Shown: positions 1 through 7,467 of the stretch, one piece after another
Layout: every line of letters starts with the position of its first letter
Numbering within the stretch: position 1 is the first letter of the stretch
Assembly (NCBI GenBank): GCA_964398195.1
Contig: CAYNLW010000030.1
Coordinates: 1-13,687 of the forward strand
Source of the DNA: RFPI01 sp964398195
GTDB taxonomy: Bacteria; Pseudomonadota; Gammaproteobacteria; Burkholderiales; Methylophilaceae
Reading direction: 5' to 3'
DNA length: 13,687 nucleotides
Program-made: the position numbers and the translations under genes
The notes under the pieces: model-generated
Database searches by the model: none
What the model was told of the DNA's origin: nothing
The model's input: only the letters and a program-made list of their open reading frames with translations

Positions 1-53
1 ATTGATGAGTCTATCCTCTCTCAACAACTGGTTCAAAAAATTAACTCAGTTCA
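1..53 (+). repeat. Left arm of 53-bp terminal inverted repeat
   Basis: These 53 bases are the exact reverse complement of 13634-13686; identity stops at base 54 (A here, C in the other copy). In the right arm the sequence is the start of the TPR-glycosyltransferase gene (ATG then Ser-Leu-Ser-Ser-Leu-Asn-Asn-Trp-Phe). Here the same start, ATG at position 5, reads rightward for 16 codons and then runs into the antisense strand of the cadherin gene. The arm is therefore a displaced copy of a gene start rather than a natural intergenic repeat. It may extend beyond the window. Confidence 0.95.
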
Positions 54-597
54 AACCAGCGCTCAAAGGTGTTTCGGTTAACAAGCCATCTGAAGTTAAA
101 GTTAAGCCGCTAGTGGCGGGGATATTGTTAGAGGTAAAGATGGGTACAGGCAAGATGGTTGGGTTATCTATCACATAGTCCAATAGATTTTTAAAGTCGC
201 CTATGATGCTGTGATTAACTGGGGCATTTCTGATCACGGTGATGGTGCCTATGGCATTTAGCCCATCAGCCAGCTGAATATTTTCATCTACATTCACTAC
301 ATTCACTGCCACGCTTTGCGCAGTGCTATTACCCGTCGCATCAGTGGAAATCAGATTAAAGCGATAGCTAGGTTTGCTTTCATAATCTGCCGCACTTTTT
401 AAGCGTACCACCCCATTTCTGTCTATCGTCATCAAATCGGCATCTGCGCCAGTTAAGCTAAACGACAAACTACTGGTATTAGTCGCCGCAGCAGTAAAGA
501 TTGCATTGCTGATGGCAGAATTTTCTGTTACTGCTACTGTGCTTACTGTATTGGTGATTTCGTTACTAGCGCTGCTGAACTGCTTGATTGTTGCCAT
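46..597 (-). CDS. Cadherin-domain surface/adhesin protein, N-terminal part, truncated at the repeat
   Basis: The 183-residue reading frame starts at ATG 597 behind a good ribosome binding site (GGGAGAG, 5 bases of spacing). Residues about 23-108 form one cadherin-like domain: an early TENSA segment, SLTGADADLMTID, an acidic ADYESK segment, the TDATGN loop and the closing VNVVNVDENIQ. In exported bacterial proteins such Ca2+-binding beta-sandwich domains usually occur as tandem repeats, often in very large type I-secreted adhesins. No Sec signal peptide is visible, which suits C-terminally signalled type I export; that route is inference. Residues about 109-181 look like further extracellular beta-rich sequence. 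The last residues and the TGA stop (46-48) lie inside the 53-bp inverted repeat, so the stop is foreign and the gene most likely continued. The protein should be read as a partial product. Confidence 0.7.
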   Translation of the reverse strand: MATIKQFSSASNEITNTVSTVAVTENSAISNAIFTAAATNTSSLSFSLTGADADLMTIDRNGVVRLKSAADYESKPSYRFNLISTDATGNSTAQSVAVNVVNVDENIQLADGLNAIGTITVIRNAPVNHSIIGDFKNLLDYVIDNPTILPVPIFTSNNIPATSGLTLTSDGLLTETPLSAGLN

Positions 598-790
598 TTT
601 TTCTCTCCCAGAAATGATACGAGGACAATATTAATCAAAACAGGAAGATTATAGTCTTAATTAATAAAATTATTCTAGACTTTGTTATTCAGTATGCTGG
701 CTAATAGGCTGAAATATGGCTAGCTAGGTCTGTCTGCCAATCATAAAAGGAATCAATATGGCAGCTGCGCATGACTAAAAATAATAGGCA
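598..790. other. AT-rich intergenic region between cadherin gene and DUF3683 gene terminator
   Basis: The region holds the upstream sequence of the cadherin gene and no credible protein gene. It contains a six-codon frame on the plus strand (ATG 758 to TAA 778, Met-Ala-Ala-Ala-His-Asp) preceded by AAAAGGA at suitable spacing. This could be chance or the remnant of a lost gene start. I see no RNA gene here. Confidence 0.5.
648..653 (-). promoter_or_regulatory. Possible -10 box for the cadherin gene
   Basis: On the minus strand this is a perfect TATAAT, about 50 bases upstream of the ATG at 597, in an AT-rich stretch. No good -35 hexamer is seen at 16-18 bases spacing, so this is a weak prediction based on one box only. 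Confidence 0.3.
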
Positions 791-829
791 AAAAAAATCG
801 CAAAGCCATAATTTCAGCTTTGCGATTTT
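791..829 (-). terminator. Rho-independent terminator of the DUF3683 gene
   Basis: A perfect 13-bp inverted repeat (794-806 pairs with 817-829, sequence AAAATCGCAAAGC / GCTTTGCGATTTT) has a 10-base loop. Read on the minus strand it is followed by seven T residues (complement of A 791-797). It lies 20 bases after the stop of the minus-strand oxidoreductase gene, the expected place for its terminator. It also insulates the downstream cadherin gene. The plus-strand T-run is shorter, so minus-strand use is favoured. Confidence 0.88.
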
Positions 830-848
830 GCTTGAACAAGCAGCGAAT

Positions 849-3800
849 TTATAACAAGATTTTTTCTATCCCGCCATTATTCGCCTTGGCCACATAGTCT
901 TGCATCCAGTTTTCACCCAGCAAGTGCTTGGCCATTTCTACCACGATATAGTCCGCCTGCACCCCAGTGTCTTCGCCATAGCGCGCTAGGCCTTGTAAAC
1001 AGCTTGGGCAGGAAGTGAGGATTTTCACCTCTTGTTCCGGCTTGCCGGGCGTTAGCCCCAGCTTGCGCATGCCTTTTTCCAATTCCTCTTGCTTGCGCAT
1101 TTTGACTTGGGTGGCAATATCCGGACGGCTTACCGCGAATGTGCCAGACTCGCCACAACATCTGTCATTCAGCGCGACTTCTTGCCCCATCAAAGCATTG
1201 GTCACTTTAAGTGGCGCATGCGTCTTCATCGGGCTATGGCAAGGGTCATGGTACATATAACGCACGCCATTCACGCCTTCCAGCTTCATGCCTTTTTCCA
1301 TGAGATATTCGTGGATATCTAATAAACGGCAACCGGGGAAAATCTTTTCAAACTCGTATTTCTGCAACTGATCCATACAAGTGCCGCAAGACACAATCAC
1401 GGTTTTAATATCCAGATAATTCAGCGTATTCGCCACACGATGGAACTGCACGCGATTCTCGGCGGTGATTTGCTGACCTTTATCATGATTGCCCGCCGAG
1501 GTCTGCGGATAACCGCAACACAGATAACCCGGAGGCAATACGGTAGTGGCGCCCACTTCATACAACATGGCTTGGGTGGCCAAGCCTACAGTGGAGAATA
1601 AGCGCTCAGAACCACAACCGGGGAAGTAGAACACCGCTTCGGAGTCATCATTCATTTTTTCTGGGTTACGAATCACCGGTACCATGGTGTCATCTTCTAT
1701 CCCCAACAAAGCGCGCGAAGTCTTAGTCGGCATCGCTTTAGGCATAGGCCGATTCAAGAAATGGATCACTTGCGCTTTGACTTCTGGCTTGCCTAAGGTG
1801 GCCGGCGGACGCTTCTTAAAGCTGGCCAGCATGCCCAATTTATTCAACAAGCTATGCGCCAAGCGTTGCGCACGATAGCCTACGCCTACCATTAAATTAC
1901 GCATCAGCTTGATGGTGGCAGGGTCTTTAATATTTAAGAAAGTCATGGCCAAGGCGTTGCCGGGATTGAATTGGCGCTTGCCTTGCTCACGCAAGAAATT
2001 ACGCATGGCAATCGACACATCACCGAAATCAATATCGACCGGACATGGGTTATAGCAACGATGGCAGACCGTGCAATGGTCAGCGACATCATTAAACTCA
2101 TCGAAATGTCGCAAGGAAATTCCGCGTCTGGTCTGTTCCTCGTAAAGGAAGGCCTCGATTAACAAGGAAGTGCCCAAGATTTTATTGCGCGGGCTATACA
2201 GCAAATTGGCTCTAGGCACATGGGTAGTACAGACTGGCTTACATTTGCCGCAACGCAAGCAATCGCTAATCGAATCAGCAATTTCACCTATGGCAGATTG
2301 CTCCATAATAATCGACTCTTGCTCTAGCAAGCCAAAGCTAGGCGTATAAGCACGCTCTAAGCCAGAACCAGCCAGCAGCTTGCCTTTGTTAAAACGTCCA
2401 TGCGGATCGACTTTTTGTTTATAGGCGGTAAAGGTGTCTATGGTTTTCTGGTCTAAGAATTCCATTTTGGTAATGCCTATGCCGTGCTCGCCAGAAATCA
2501 CCCCGTCCAAGCTACGCGCCAGCGCCATAATGCGTGCCACGGCAGCGTGTGCGGTTTGCATCATTTCATAATCATCGGAATTGACCGGAATATTAGTGTG
2601 CACATTGCCATCACCAGCGTGCATATGCAGCGCCACAAACACGCGGCCTTTCAGCACTTGCTGATGGATTTCATCGCAACGGGCGAGAATTTTTTCATAG
2701 CCACGACCTGCGAAAATTTGCTGCAAAGGCTGCTTCAGCTCTTGCTTCCATGAGATACGCACCTGATGCTCCTGCACCGCACGGAATACGCTTTCCACGG
2801 CTAAATGGGCATATTCATCGCCCAATACCGCTGGTGCTGCATCTAGTTGTTGCAACACCTTTTGCCAATGTTGTTGCACACTGGCCAGCAATTGTTGCGC
2901 TTGGCTTTGTTTAGATTGCAACAAGCCACTATCCACTTGCGTGTCATCGTCCTCGTGCAAAGGCAAGCTATCGCTAGATAAGAACTCAGCCAATTGTTCG
3001 ACTAATTTGAGTTTGTTTTGTATCGACAACTCAATATTGATGCGCTCTATGCCATCGGAGTAATCGCCTAGACGTGGCAATGGAATCACCACATCTTCAT
3101 TAATCTTAAAGGCATTGGTATGTTTGGCAATGGCCGCAGTACGTGCGCGGTCTAGCCAGAATTTCTTGCGCGCTTCTGGCGATACCGCAATAAAGCCCTC
3201 GCCGCCACGCGCATTGGCTAAACGCACAATATGCGAGGCGGTTTCGCCCACTGCGTCTTCGTCATCACTGGCGATATCGGCAATCAACACCATCTTAGGT
3301 CTGTCCGGACGATTGGCTTTGGTGGCATAGCCCACCGCCTTGATATAGCGCTCATCCATATGCTCAAGACCAGCCAACAGCGTGCTGCCGGTGGCATCGA
3401 CATAGTCTTTAATTTCCACAATAGCAGGCACCGCCACCGCCACATGACCGAAAAATTCCAGACAGATGGTGCGGATATGCTTGGGCATACGATGCAGAAT
3501 AAAGGTGGCAGAGGTAATTAAGCCATCGCAACCTTCTTTTTGTATGCCCGGTAAGCCGGACAAGAATTTATCGGTGACGTCTTTGCCCAAGCCGACTTTG
3601 CGGAATTGCGCGCCGGGAATTTCCAGAATCTCAGGTTCGGCCAACAAGGTTTTGCCGTCGATGTCATAGCGTGAGATACGGAAACGAGCTAGCTCGGTAT
3701 CGTGTATCTTGCCTAAATTATGGTCTAGTCGCTCGACTTCTAACCAGTTAGCGTCTGGCGTGACCATGCGCCATGAAGCCAAAATATCTAGCGCGGTGCC

Positions 3801-4664
3801 CCACAGCACGGCTTTTTTACCGCCCGCATTGACCGCCACATTTCCGCCTATACAGCAAGCATCTGCTGAGGTTGGGTCGCAAGCAAACTCCAGCCCTGCC
3901 TCAGTCGCCGCGTCCATGGCGCGTCTGGTCACTACCCCAGCACCACAGTGCAGGGTAGGCACTTGTCTAGCCACGCCCGGCAAGCTACGCATTTCCACTT
4001 GCCCCATAAAGTCTAGTTTTTCGGTATTCACCACCGCAGACATTTTACTTAGCGGAATCGCGCCACCGGTATAACCTGTGCCACCGCCACGCGGAATAAT
4101 GGTCAGCTCTAGCTCTATCAGCGCTTTGACGATAGGCGCCACTTCTTGCTCAGTATCTGGGCAAACCACCACAAACGGATATTCCACTCGCCAATCGGTG
4201 GCGTCGGTGACGTGCGAGACACGCGCCAAGCCGTCAAATTGGATATTGTCTTTGCGGGTAATTTTGCCTAGTTTGGCCAAGGCTTTTTTGCGCAACTGTG
4301 CAGTTTGCTTAAAGTCGTCCTCAAAATCCGCCACAGCCTTACGGCTGGCTTGTATCAGCTTAAGCACCAAAGGATTCTGTTGTGCGCGCTCTTGAATGGC
4401 CTCAATGCGGTGATTCAGCGCTTGGATTAGGGCACGCAAGCGCTTTTTATTATCGAGCAAATCATCTTGCAAATATGGGTTGCGTGAGACCACCCATAAA
4501 TCACCCAGCACCTCGAATAACATACGGGCGGAACGACCAGTTTTGCGCTCGGCGCGTAATTGGTCTAGGGTGTGCCACATTTCTTCGCCAAGAAACCGGA
4601 TAACAATTTCGCGGTCTGAAAACGAGGTGTAGTTGTAGGGGATTTCCCTTAAGCGTGTCGCCAT
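849..4664 (-). CDS. FAD-linked oxidase / Fe-S oxidoreductase fusion with N-terminal DUF3683 (GlcD/Dld-GlcF type)
   Basis: This 1271-aa protein carries a complete 2-hydroxyacid dehydrogenase electron path in one chain. In order: an N-terminal DUF3683 segment (about 1-140); an FAD-binding PCMH domain with the PRGGGTGYTGGA loop (191-202); a FAD-oxidase C-terminal domain with HMHAGDGNVH (680-689) and SGEHGIG (724-730); two [4Fe-4S] cysteine sets (C802/805/808/812 and C864/867/870/874); and two CCG modules like those of GlcF/GlpC (C1017, C1049-1050, C1093, C1096; then C1142, C1169-1170, C1219, C1222). Family knowledge predicts oxidation of D-lactate, glycolate or a similar hydroxy acid, with electrons passed through the clusters towards the quinone pool. 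The actual substrate cannot be read from sequence. There is no signal peptide or clear membrane helix, so it is probably cytoplasmic or peripheral. All visible cofactor ligands are present. The ATG at 4664 lacks a strong Shine-Dalgarno sequence. The gene appears monocistronic. Confidence 0.93.
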   Translation of the reverse strand: MATRLREIPYNYTSFSDREIVIRFLGEEMWHTLDQLRAERKTGRSARMLFEVLGDLWVVSRNPYLQDDLLDNKKRLRALIQALNHRIEAIQERAQQNPLVLKLIQASRKAVADFEDDFKQTAQLRKKALAKLGKITRKDNIQFDGLARVSHVTDATDWRVEYPFVVVCPDTEQEVAPIVKALIELELTIIPRGGGTGYTGGAIPLSKMSAVVNTEKLDFMGQVEMRSLPGVARQVPTLHCGAGVVTRRAMDAATEAGLEFACDPTSADACCIGGNVAVNAGGKKAVLWGTALDILASWRMVTPDANWLEVERLDHNLGKIHDTELARFRISRYDIDGKTLLAEPEILEIPGAQFRKVGLGKDVTDKFLSGLPGIQKEGCDGLITSATFILHRMPKHIRTICLEFFGHVAVAVPAIVEIKDYVDATGSTLLAGLEHMDERYIKAVGYATKANRPDRPKMVLIADIASDDEDAVGETASHIVRLANARGGEGFIAVSPEARKKFWLDRARTAAIAKHTNAFKINEDVVIPLPRLGDYSDGIERINIELSIQNKLKLVEQLAEFLSSDSLPLHEDDDTQVDSGLLQSKQSQAQQLLASVQQHWQKVLQQLDAAPAVLGDEYAHLAVESVFRAVQEHQVRISWKQELKQPLQQIFAGRGYEKILARCDEIHQQVLKGRVFVALHMHAGDGNVHTNIPVNSDDYEMMQTAHAAVARIMALARSLDGVISGEHGIGITKMEFLDQKTIDTFTAYKQKVDPHGRFNKGKLLAGSGLERAYTPSFGLLEQESIIMEQSAIGEIADSISDCLRCGKCKPVCTTHVPRANLLYSPRNKILGTSLLIEAFLYEEQTRRGISLRHFDEFNDVADHCTVCHRCYNPCPVDIDFGDVSIAMRNFLREQGKRQFNPGNALAMTFLNIKDPATIKLMRNLMVGVGYRAQRLAHSLLNKLGMLASFKKRPPATLGKPEVKAQVIHFLNRPMPKAMPTKTSRALLGIEDDTMVPVIRNPEKMNDDSEAVFYFPGCGSERLFSTVGLATQAMLYEVGATTVLPPGYLCCGYPQTSAGNHDKGQQITAENRVQFHRVANTLNYLDIKTVIVSCGTCMDQLQKYEFEKIFPGCRLLDIHEYLMEKGMKLEGVNGVRYMYHDPCHSPMKTHAPLKVTNALMGQEVALNDRCCGESGTFAVSRPDIATQVKMRKQEELEKGMRKLGLTPGKPEQEVKILTSCPSCLQGLARYGEDTGVQADYIVVEMAKHLLGENWMQDYVAKANNGGIEKILL

Positions 4665-4721
4665 AGTTGTAAAGCCATTCAGTAATTAAATCTGTTGGGA
4701 TAAAGTCGTTCAGTTTGTTGC

Positions 4722-4761
4722 TGATGGGTTAAAATCTGCCCATCAAGACTGCTAAATTATA
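4722..4761 (-). promoter_or_regulatory. Possible promoter -10 box and operator-like hairpin upstream of the DUF3683 gene
   Basis: The minus strand has TATAAT at 4756-4761, about 90 bases upstream of the start at 4664, without a convincing -35. Between this box and the start codon lies a 7-bp inverted repeat, TGATGGG (4722-4728) and CCCATCA (4739-4745), with a 10-base spacer. It could be an operator or a leader hairpin; its regulatory role is inference. Confidence 0.3.
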
Positions 4762-4805
4762 GCATGCGTCCACCCCCTATTACACTGCAAACGCTTTGTG
4801 GTTAT

Positions 4806-4830
4806 TGGCAAGCACGCAGGGTGGCAAGCA
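4806..4830. repeat. Short direct repeat TGGCAAGCA in the divergent intergenic region
   Basis: TGGCAAGCA occurs at 4806-4814 and again at 4822-4830, 16 bases apart start-to-start. The second copy extends to GTGGCAAGCAA, which recurs at 5469-5479 immediately before the hemJ start codon. It may be a protein-binding motif or chance; nothing more supports a function. Confidence 0.4.
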
Positions 4831-4948
4831 ACAAACTGGCGTATTTATGAGACTAATTCGCGCTCGCAGTTCCCTATGCGCTTAAGCTTTGCTAAATAAG
4901 GCAGTAATCAGTGAAGTAAATTGGAAAATTTAAACCTAAGCAAGCACC

Positions 4949-5455
4949 ATGACTAAATTCAAAAGCATTTTTATTGGCCTTTCCGTATTGATACTGCTAG
5001 CGTTGATCGCTTGGCAGCTATTCAACAAACCCAGCGCACCGGCTGTGCAAATCACCACCTTGCAGCAACAACAGATAGCTTTGGCTGATCTGCGCGGCAA
5101 AACTGTGATGGTGAATTTTTGGGCGACCACCTGCCCCGGCTGCGTGGCAGAGATGCCCAAGTTGGTCAGCACATGGCAGCAATATCACCAGCAAGGTTTT
5201 GAGATTGTCGCGGTGGCGATGCAATATGACGATTTAGCGCAAATTAAAAACTTTGTTGCGCAACACCAGTTGCCGTTTATCGTCGCCTACGATGCGCAAG
5301 GCAGCATCAGTCAAGCATTCGGCAATATCAGCGTCACCCCGACTGCTTTTGTGCTCGACCCGCAAGGCAAGATCATCAATAAAACCATAGGCGATTTTAA
5401 TTTCGCCAAACTTCATCAACAGTTACAAGAGCAACTTAAACAGCGTCCAATGTAA
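4949..5455 (+). CDS. TlpA-type membrane-anchored thioredoxin (thiol:disulfide oxidoreductase)
   Basis: The 168-aa protein has one N-terminal hydrophobic anchor (about residues 6-24), so its thioredoxin fold faces the periplasm. The active site is FWATTCPGC (57-65), with redox cysteines C62 and C65, and the cis-proline is in VTP (P131). Conserved fold segments (TVMVNFW, EIVAVAM, AFVLDPQGKI) are all present and the length is normal. Relatives such as TlpA, ResA and CcmG reduce apocytochrome c or other periplasmic disulfides. A heme-related role is attractive because hemJ begins 24 bases downstream, but TlpA proteins also serve copper-site assembly and general repair. The ATG at 4949 is placed before the anchor; its Shine-Dalgarno sequence is weak. 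It is the first gene of a plus-strand run. Confidence 0.9.
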   Translation: MTKFKSIFIGLSVLILLALIAWQLFNKPSAPAVQITTLQQQQIALADLRGKTVMVNFWATTCPGCVAEMPKLVSTWQQYHQQGFEIVAVAMQYDDLAQIKNFVAQHQLPFIVAYDAQGSISQAFGNISVTPTAFVLDPQGKIINKTIGDFNFAKLHQQLQEQLKQRPM

Positions 5456-5479
5456 GCAAAGAAAGGCAGTGGCAAGCAA

Positions 5480-5893
5480 ATGGAATGGATTAAAATTTGG
5501 CATATTATTTTTATGGTGACTTGGTTTGCTGGGCTATTTTATCTGCCTAGATTATTTGTCTATCACGCCATGTCGGAAGACCAAATCAGCCACGAGCGCT
5601 TCAAAATCATGGAGCGTAAATTGTTTTATGGGATTATGACGCCGGGCGGTATTCTGACCATTATTTTCGGCATGTGGTTATGGTTAGGCTATGGTTATTC
5701 TGGTGGCTGGATACACGCCAAAGTCAGTCTAGTCGTGCTATTGGTGCTGTATCATATTTATTGCGGCAAGCTGCTATTAGACTTTAAACATAATCGCAAT
5801 CGTCATTCTCATGTGTATTACCGCTGGTTTAATGAGTTGCCGGTGTTGGCTCTGATTGCCATTATTATTTTGGTGGAATTAAAACCCTTCTAA
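5480..5893 (+). CDS. hemJ: HemJ protoporphyrinogen IX oxidase (UPF0093)
   Basis: This 137-aa membrane protein has the HemJ/UPF0093 plan of four hydrophobic helices. It starts with WIKIWHIIFMVTWFAGLFYLP (residues 3-23, with the conserved H8 and the FAGLFYLPRLFVYH region), continues through the ERKLFYGIMTPG segment (45-56) and WIHAKVSL (77-84, with conserved K81), and ends in a hydrophobic helix at 120-134. HemJ oxidises protoporphyrinogen IX to protoporphyrin IX, the penultimate step of heme synthesis, in bacteria lacking HemG or HemY. The start ATG at 5480 gives the usual N-terminus, although the Shine-Dalgarno sequence is poor. The gene lies 24 bases after the TlpA-type gene and is probably co-transcribed, which links heme supply and periplasmic thiol chemistry. 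Confidence 0.92.
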   Translation: MEWIKIWHIIFMVTWFAGLFYLPRLFVYHAMSEDQISHERFKIMERKLFYGIMTPGGILTIIFGMWLWLGYGYSGGWIHAKVSLVVLLVLYHIYCGKLLLDFKHNRNRHSHVYYRWFNELPVLALIAIIILVELKPF

Positions 5894-5919
5894 GTTGGCC
5901 AACAAAGACAAAAACTACT

Positions 5920-5947
5920 CTTATTAAAAAATTATCCTTATTAAAAA
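5920..5947. repeat. Tandem-spaced 11-bp direct repeat before the PfkB gene
   Basis: CTTATTAAAAA occurs at 5920-5930 and again at 5937-5947, a 17-base period, ending one base before the kinase start codon. It is the main feature of the 55-base hemJ-kinase gap, which otherwise has only a short palindrome (GTTGGCCAAC, 5893-5902 region) and no obvious terminator. Confidence 0.6.
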
Positions 5948-5948
5948 G

Positions 5949-6923
5949 ATGAACACTATGCAACAAATTTTAATCTGCGGCTCTATGGCCTACGACACCA
6001 TTATGGTGTTCCCCGATCAATTTAAGCAGCATATCTTGCCCGACAAAATTCATATGCTCAATGTGGCGTTTTTGGTGCCTGAACTGCGCCGTGAATTTGG
6101 CGGCACCGCCGGCAATATCGCTTACAACCTGCGCTTATTAGAAGATCAGCCAGTGATTATGGCCACAGTGGGCGAGGACTTTGCCCCATATAAAGACTGG
6201 CTGGATAAGCATGGTATTTGCGATACCCATATCACCGCCATTCCCGGGCATTTCACCGCGCAGGCTTATATCACCACCGATATTGATGACAATCAAATCA
6301 CCGCTTTTCACCCCGGCGCCATGAACCAATCGCATTTAAATAGCGTGCGCCAAGCCACCAATATCGGACTGGCGATTATCGCGCCAGATGGCCGTCAAGG
6401 CATGTTGCAGCACGCGCAAGAATGCGCTGACGCAGGCATTCCCTTCTTATTTGACCCCGGCCAAGGCTTGCCTATGTTTGATGGCGAGAGCTTACTCAAC
6501 TTTATTCAGTTGGCGCGCTATATGGCGGTCAACGATTATGAAGCGCAAATGCTAGTAGAAAAAACCGGCTTGTCGCTACATCAATTGGCAGACCAATTAG
6601 AAGCACTAATCGTCACCAAAGGCGGGCAAGGTTCAGTGATTTATGCCGACGGAAAACAATTACAAATTGACGCGGTCAAAGCTGACAAGATTGTTGATCC
6701 CACTGGCTGTGGCGACGCCTATCGAGCAGGGTTGTTATATGGCATGATACGTGGCTGGGATTGGCTAACTTGCGGGCGCTTAGCCTCAGTGATGGGGGCG
6801 GTGAAAATCGCTAGTCGTGGTGGGCAAAATCATCAGCCCAGCAAAGCCGATATCGAACGCATTTATACCCAAGTGTTAGTTGACCAAGTGTTGCAGCAAG
6901 AGCCCGGAATGCAATTACAGTAA
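5949..6923 (+). CDS. PfkB-family carbohydrate/adenosine kinase
   Basis: The 324-aa protein is a full-length ribokinase-fold kinase. The N-terminal PfkB signature is FGGTAGNIAYN (50-60). The N-x-x-E motif that helps bind Mg2+/phosphate is N195-D-Y-E198. The C-terminal signature is DPTGCGDAYRAG (250-261), with the catalytic base D256 and the anion-hole GCG. The DPTGCGDA form and the LICGSMAYDTIM start resemble proteins annotated as adenosine kinase-like PfkB kinases in proteobacteria. It should phosphorylate a sugar or nucleoside with ATP in the cytoplasm, but the substrate cannot be fixed from sequence. Two starts are possible: ATG 5949 and ATG 5958 (Met4). Neither has a strong Shine-Dalgarno sequence, and homologues often begin near Met4. 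It is probably part of the plus-strand run, although the 55-base gap leaves room for a separate promoter. Confidence 0.9.
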   Translation: MNTMQQILICGSMAYDTIMVFPDQFKQHILPDKIHMLNVAFLVPELRREFGGTAGNIAYNLRLLEDQPVIMATVGEDFAPYKDWLDKHGICDTHITAIPGHFTAQAYITTDIDDNQITAFHPGAMNQSHLNSVRQATNIGLAIIAPDGRQGMLQHAQECADAGIPFLFDPGQGLPMFDGESLLNFIQLARYMAVNDYEAQMLVEKTGLSLHQLADQLEALIVTKGGQGSVIYADGKQLQIDAVKADKIVDPTGCGDAYRAGLLYGMIRGWDWLTCGRLASVMGAVKIASRGGQNHQPSKADIERIYTQVLVDQVLQQEPGMQLQ

Positions 6924-6959
6924 GACTTTTATCATGATCAATATTTATAGGAGAGTGCC

Positions 6960-7418
6960 ATGAAAATAATACTAGCAAGGTTGGTAATCGCTGTATTCAG
7001 TTTAACCTTATTGGCTTGCGCCACATCTCGCTCTGGCGATGTGTATAGCCGTGATGACACGCGCAAAATTCAAACGGTGCGCATGGGCGTGGTAGAAAGT
7101 GTACGCACAGTCAAAATCGAAGGCACCCAAAGTAATATTGGCACGGCGACTGGCGCGGTAGTAGGCGGCATTGCCGGCTCATCGGTTGGCAGTGGCGGAC
7201 GAGATTCAGCAGTGGCTGCAGTATTGGGTGCGGTGGTAGGTGGTATTGCCGGCGCAGCTGCAGAGGAATTTGCCACCCGCAAAGATGGGGTAGAACTCAC
7301 CATCAAACTAGACAATGGCACGCTAGTATCAGTGGTACAAGAAGCTACAGAGCAATTTTCTCCAGGCCAGCGTGTGCGTTTGATTGAATCTGGCGGGACC
7401 ACTAGGGTCAGCAAATAG
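6960..7418 (+). CDS. Glycine-zipper outer-membrane lipoprotein (SlyB/Pcp-like)
   Basis: The 152-aa precursor has a lipoprotein signal peptide with lipobox LLAC (lipidated C20). There is no Asp at +2 (Ala follows), which is compatible with sorting to the outer membrane. Residues about 60-98 form a double glycine zipper: GTATGAVVGGIAG and then AVLGAVVGGIAGAAAEE, the pattern of the Rick_17kDa/SlyB/Pcp family. A small C-terminal beta domain follows (VELTIKLDNGTLVSVVQE; FSPGQRVRLI). Family members are structural or stress-related envelope lipoproteins; no enzymatic role is expected. The ATG at 6960 has an excellent ribosome binding site (AGGAGAG). It starts 36 bases after the kinase stop, with no terminator seen between them. 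Confidence 0.92.
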   Translation: MKIILARLVIAVFSLTLLACATSRSGDVYSRDDTRKIQTVRMGVVESVRTVKIEGTQSNIGTATGAVVGGIAGSSVGSGGRDSAVAAVLGAVVGGIAGAAAEEFATRKDGVELTIKLDNGTLVSVVQEATEQFSPGQRVRLIESGGTTRVSK

Positions 7419-7467
7419 CTTAAGCTTATCGCATCCCCCTTTACGCGCATCAATAGATATTTGTAGC

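Noticed and set aside
5..178. Plus-strand open frame of 58 codons from ATG 5
   Set aside because: The first 16 codons belong to the repeat and the rest is antisense to the cadherin gene; it is a chimeric shadow frame.
3709..4395. Plus-strand frames of 105-121 codons within the oxidoreductase gene
   Set aside because: They lie wholly inside a 1271-residue gene with motifs throughout and lack ribosome binding sites or domains.
7070..7453. 127-codon minus-strand frame opposite the lipoprotein gene
   Set aside because: It is low-complexity antisense of the glycine-zipper gene, with no ribosome binding site or recognisable domain.
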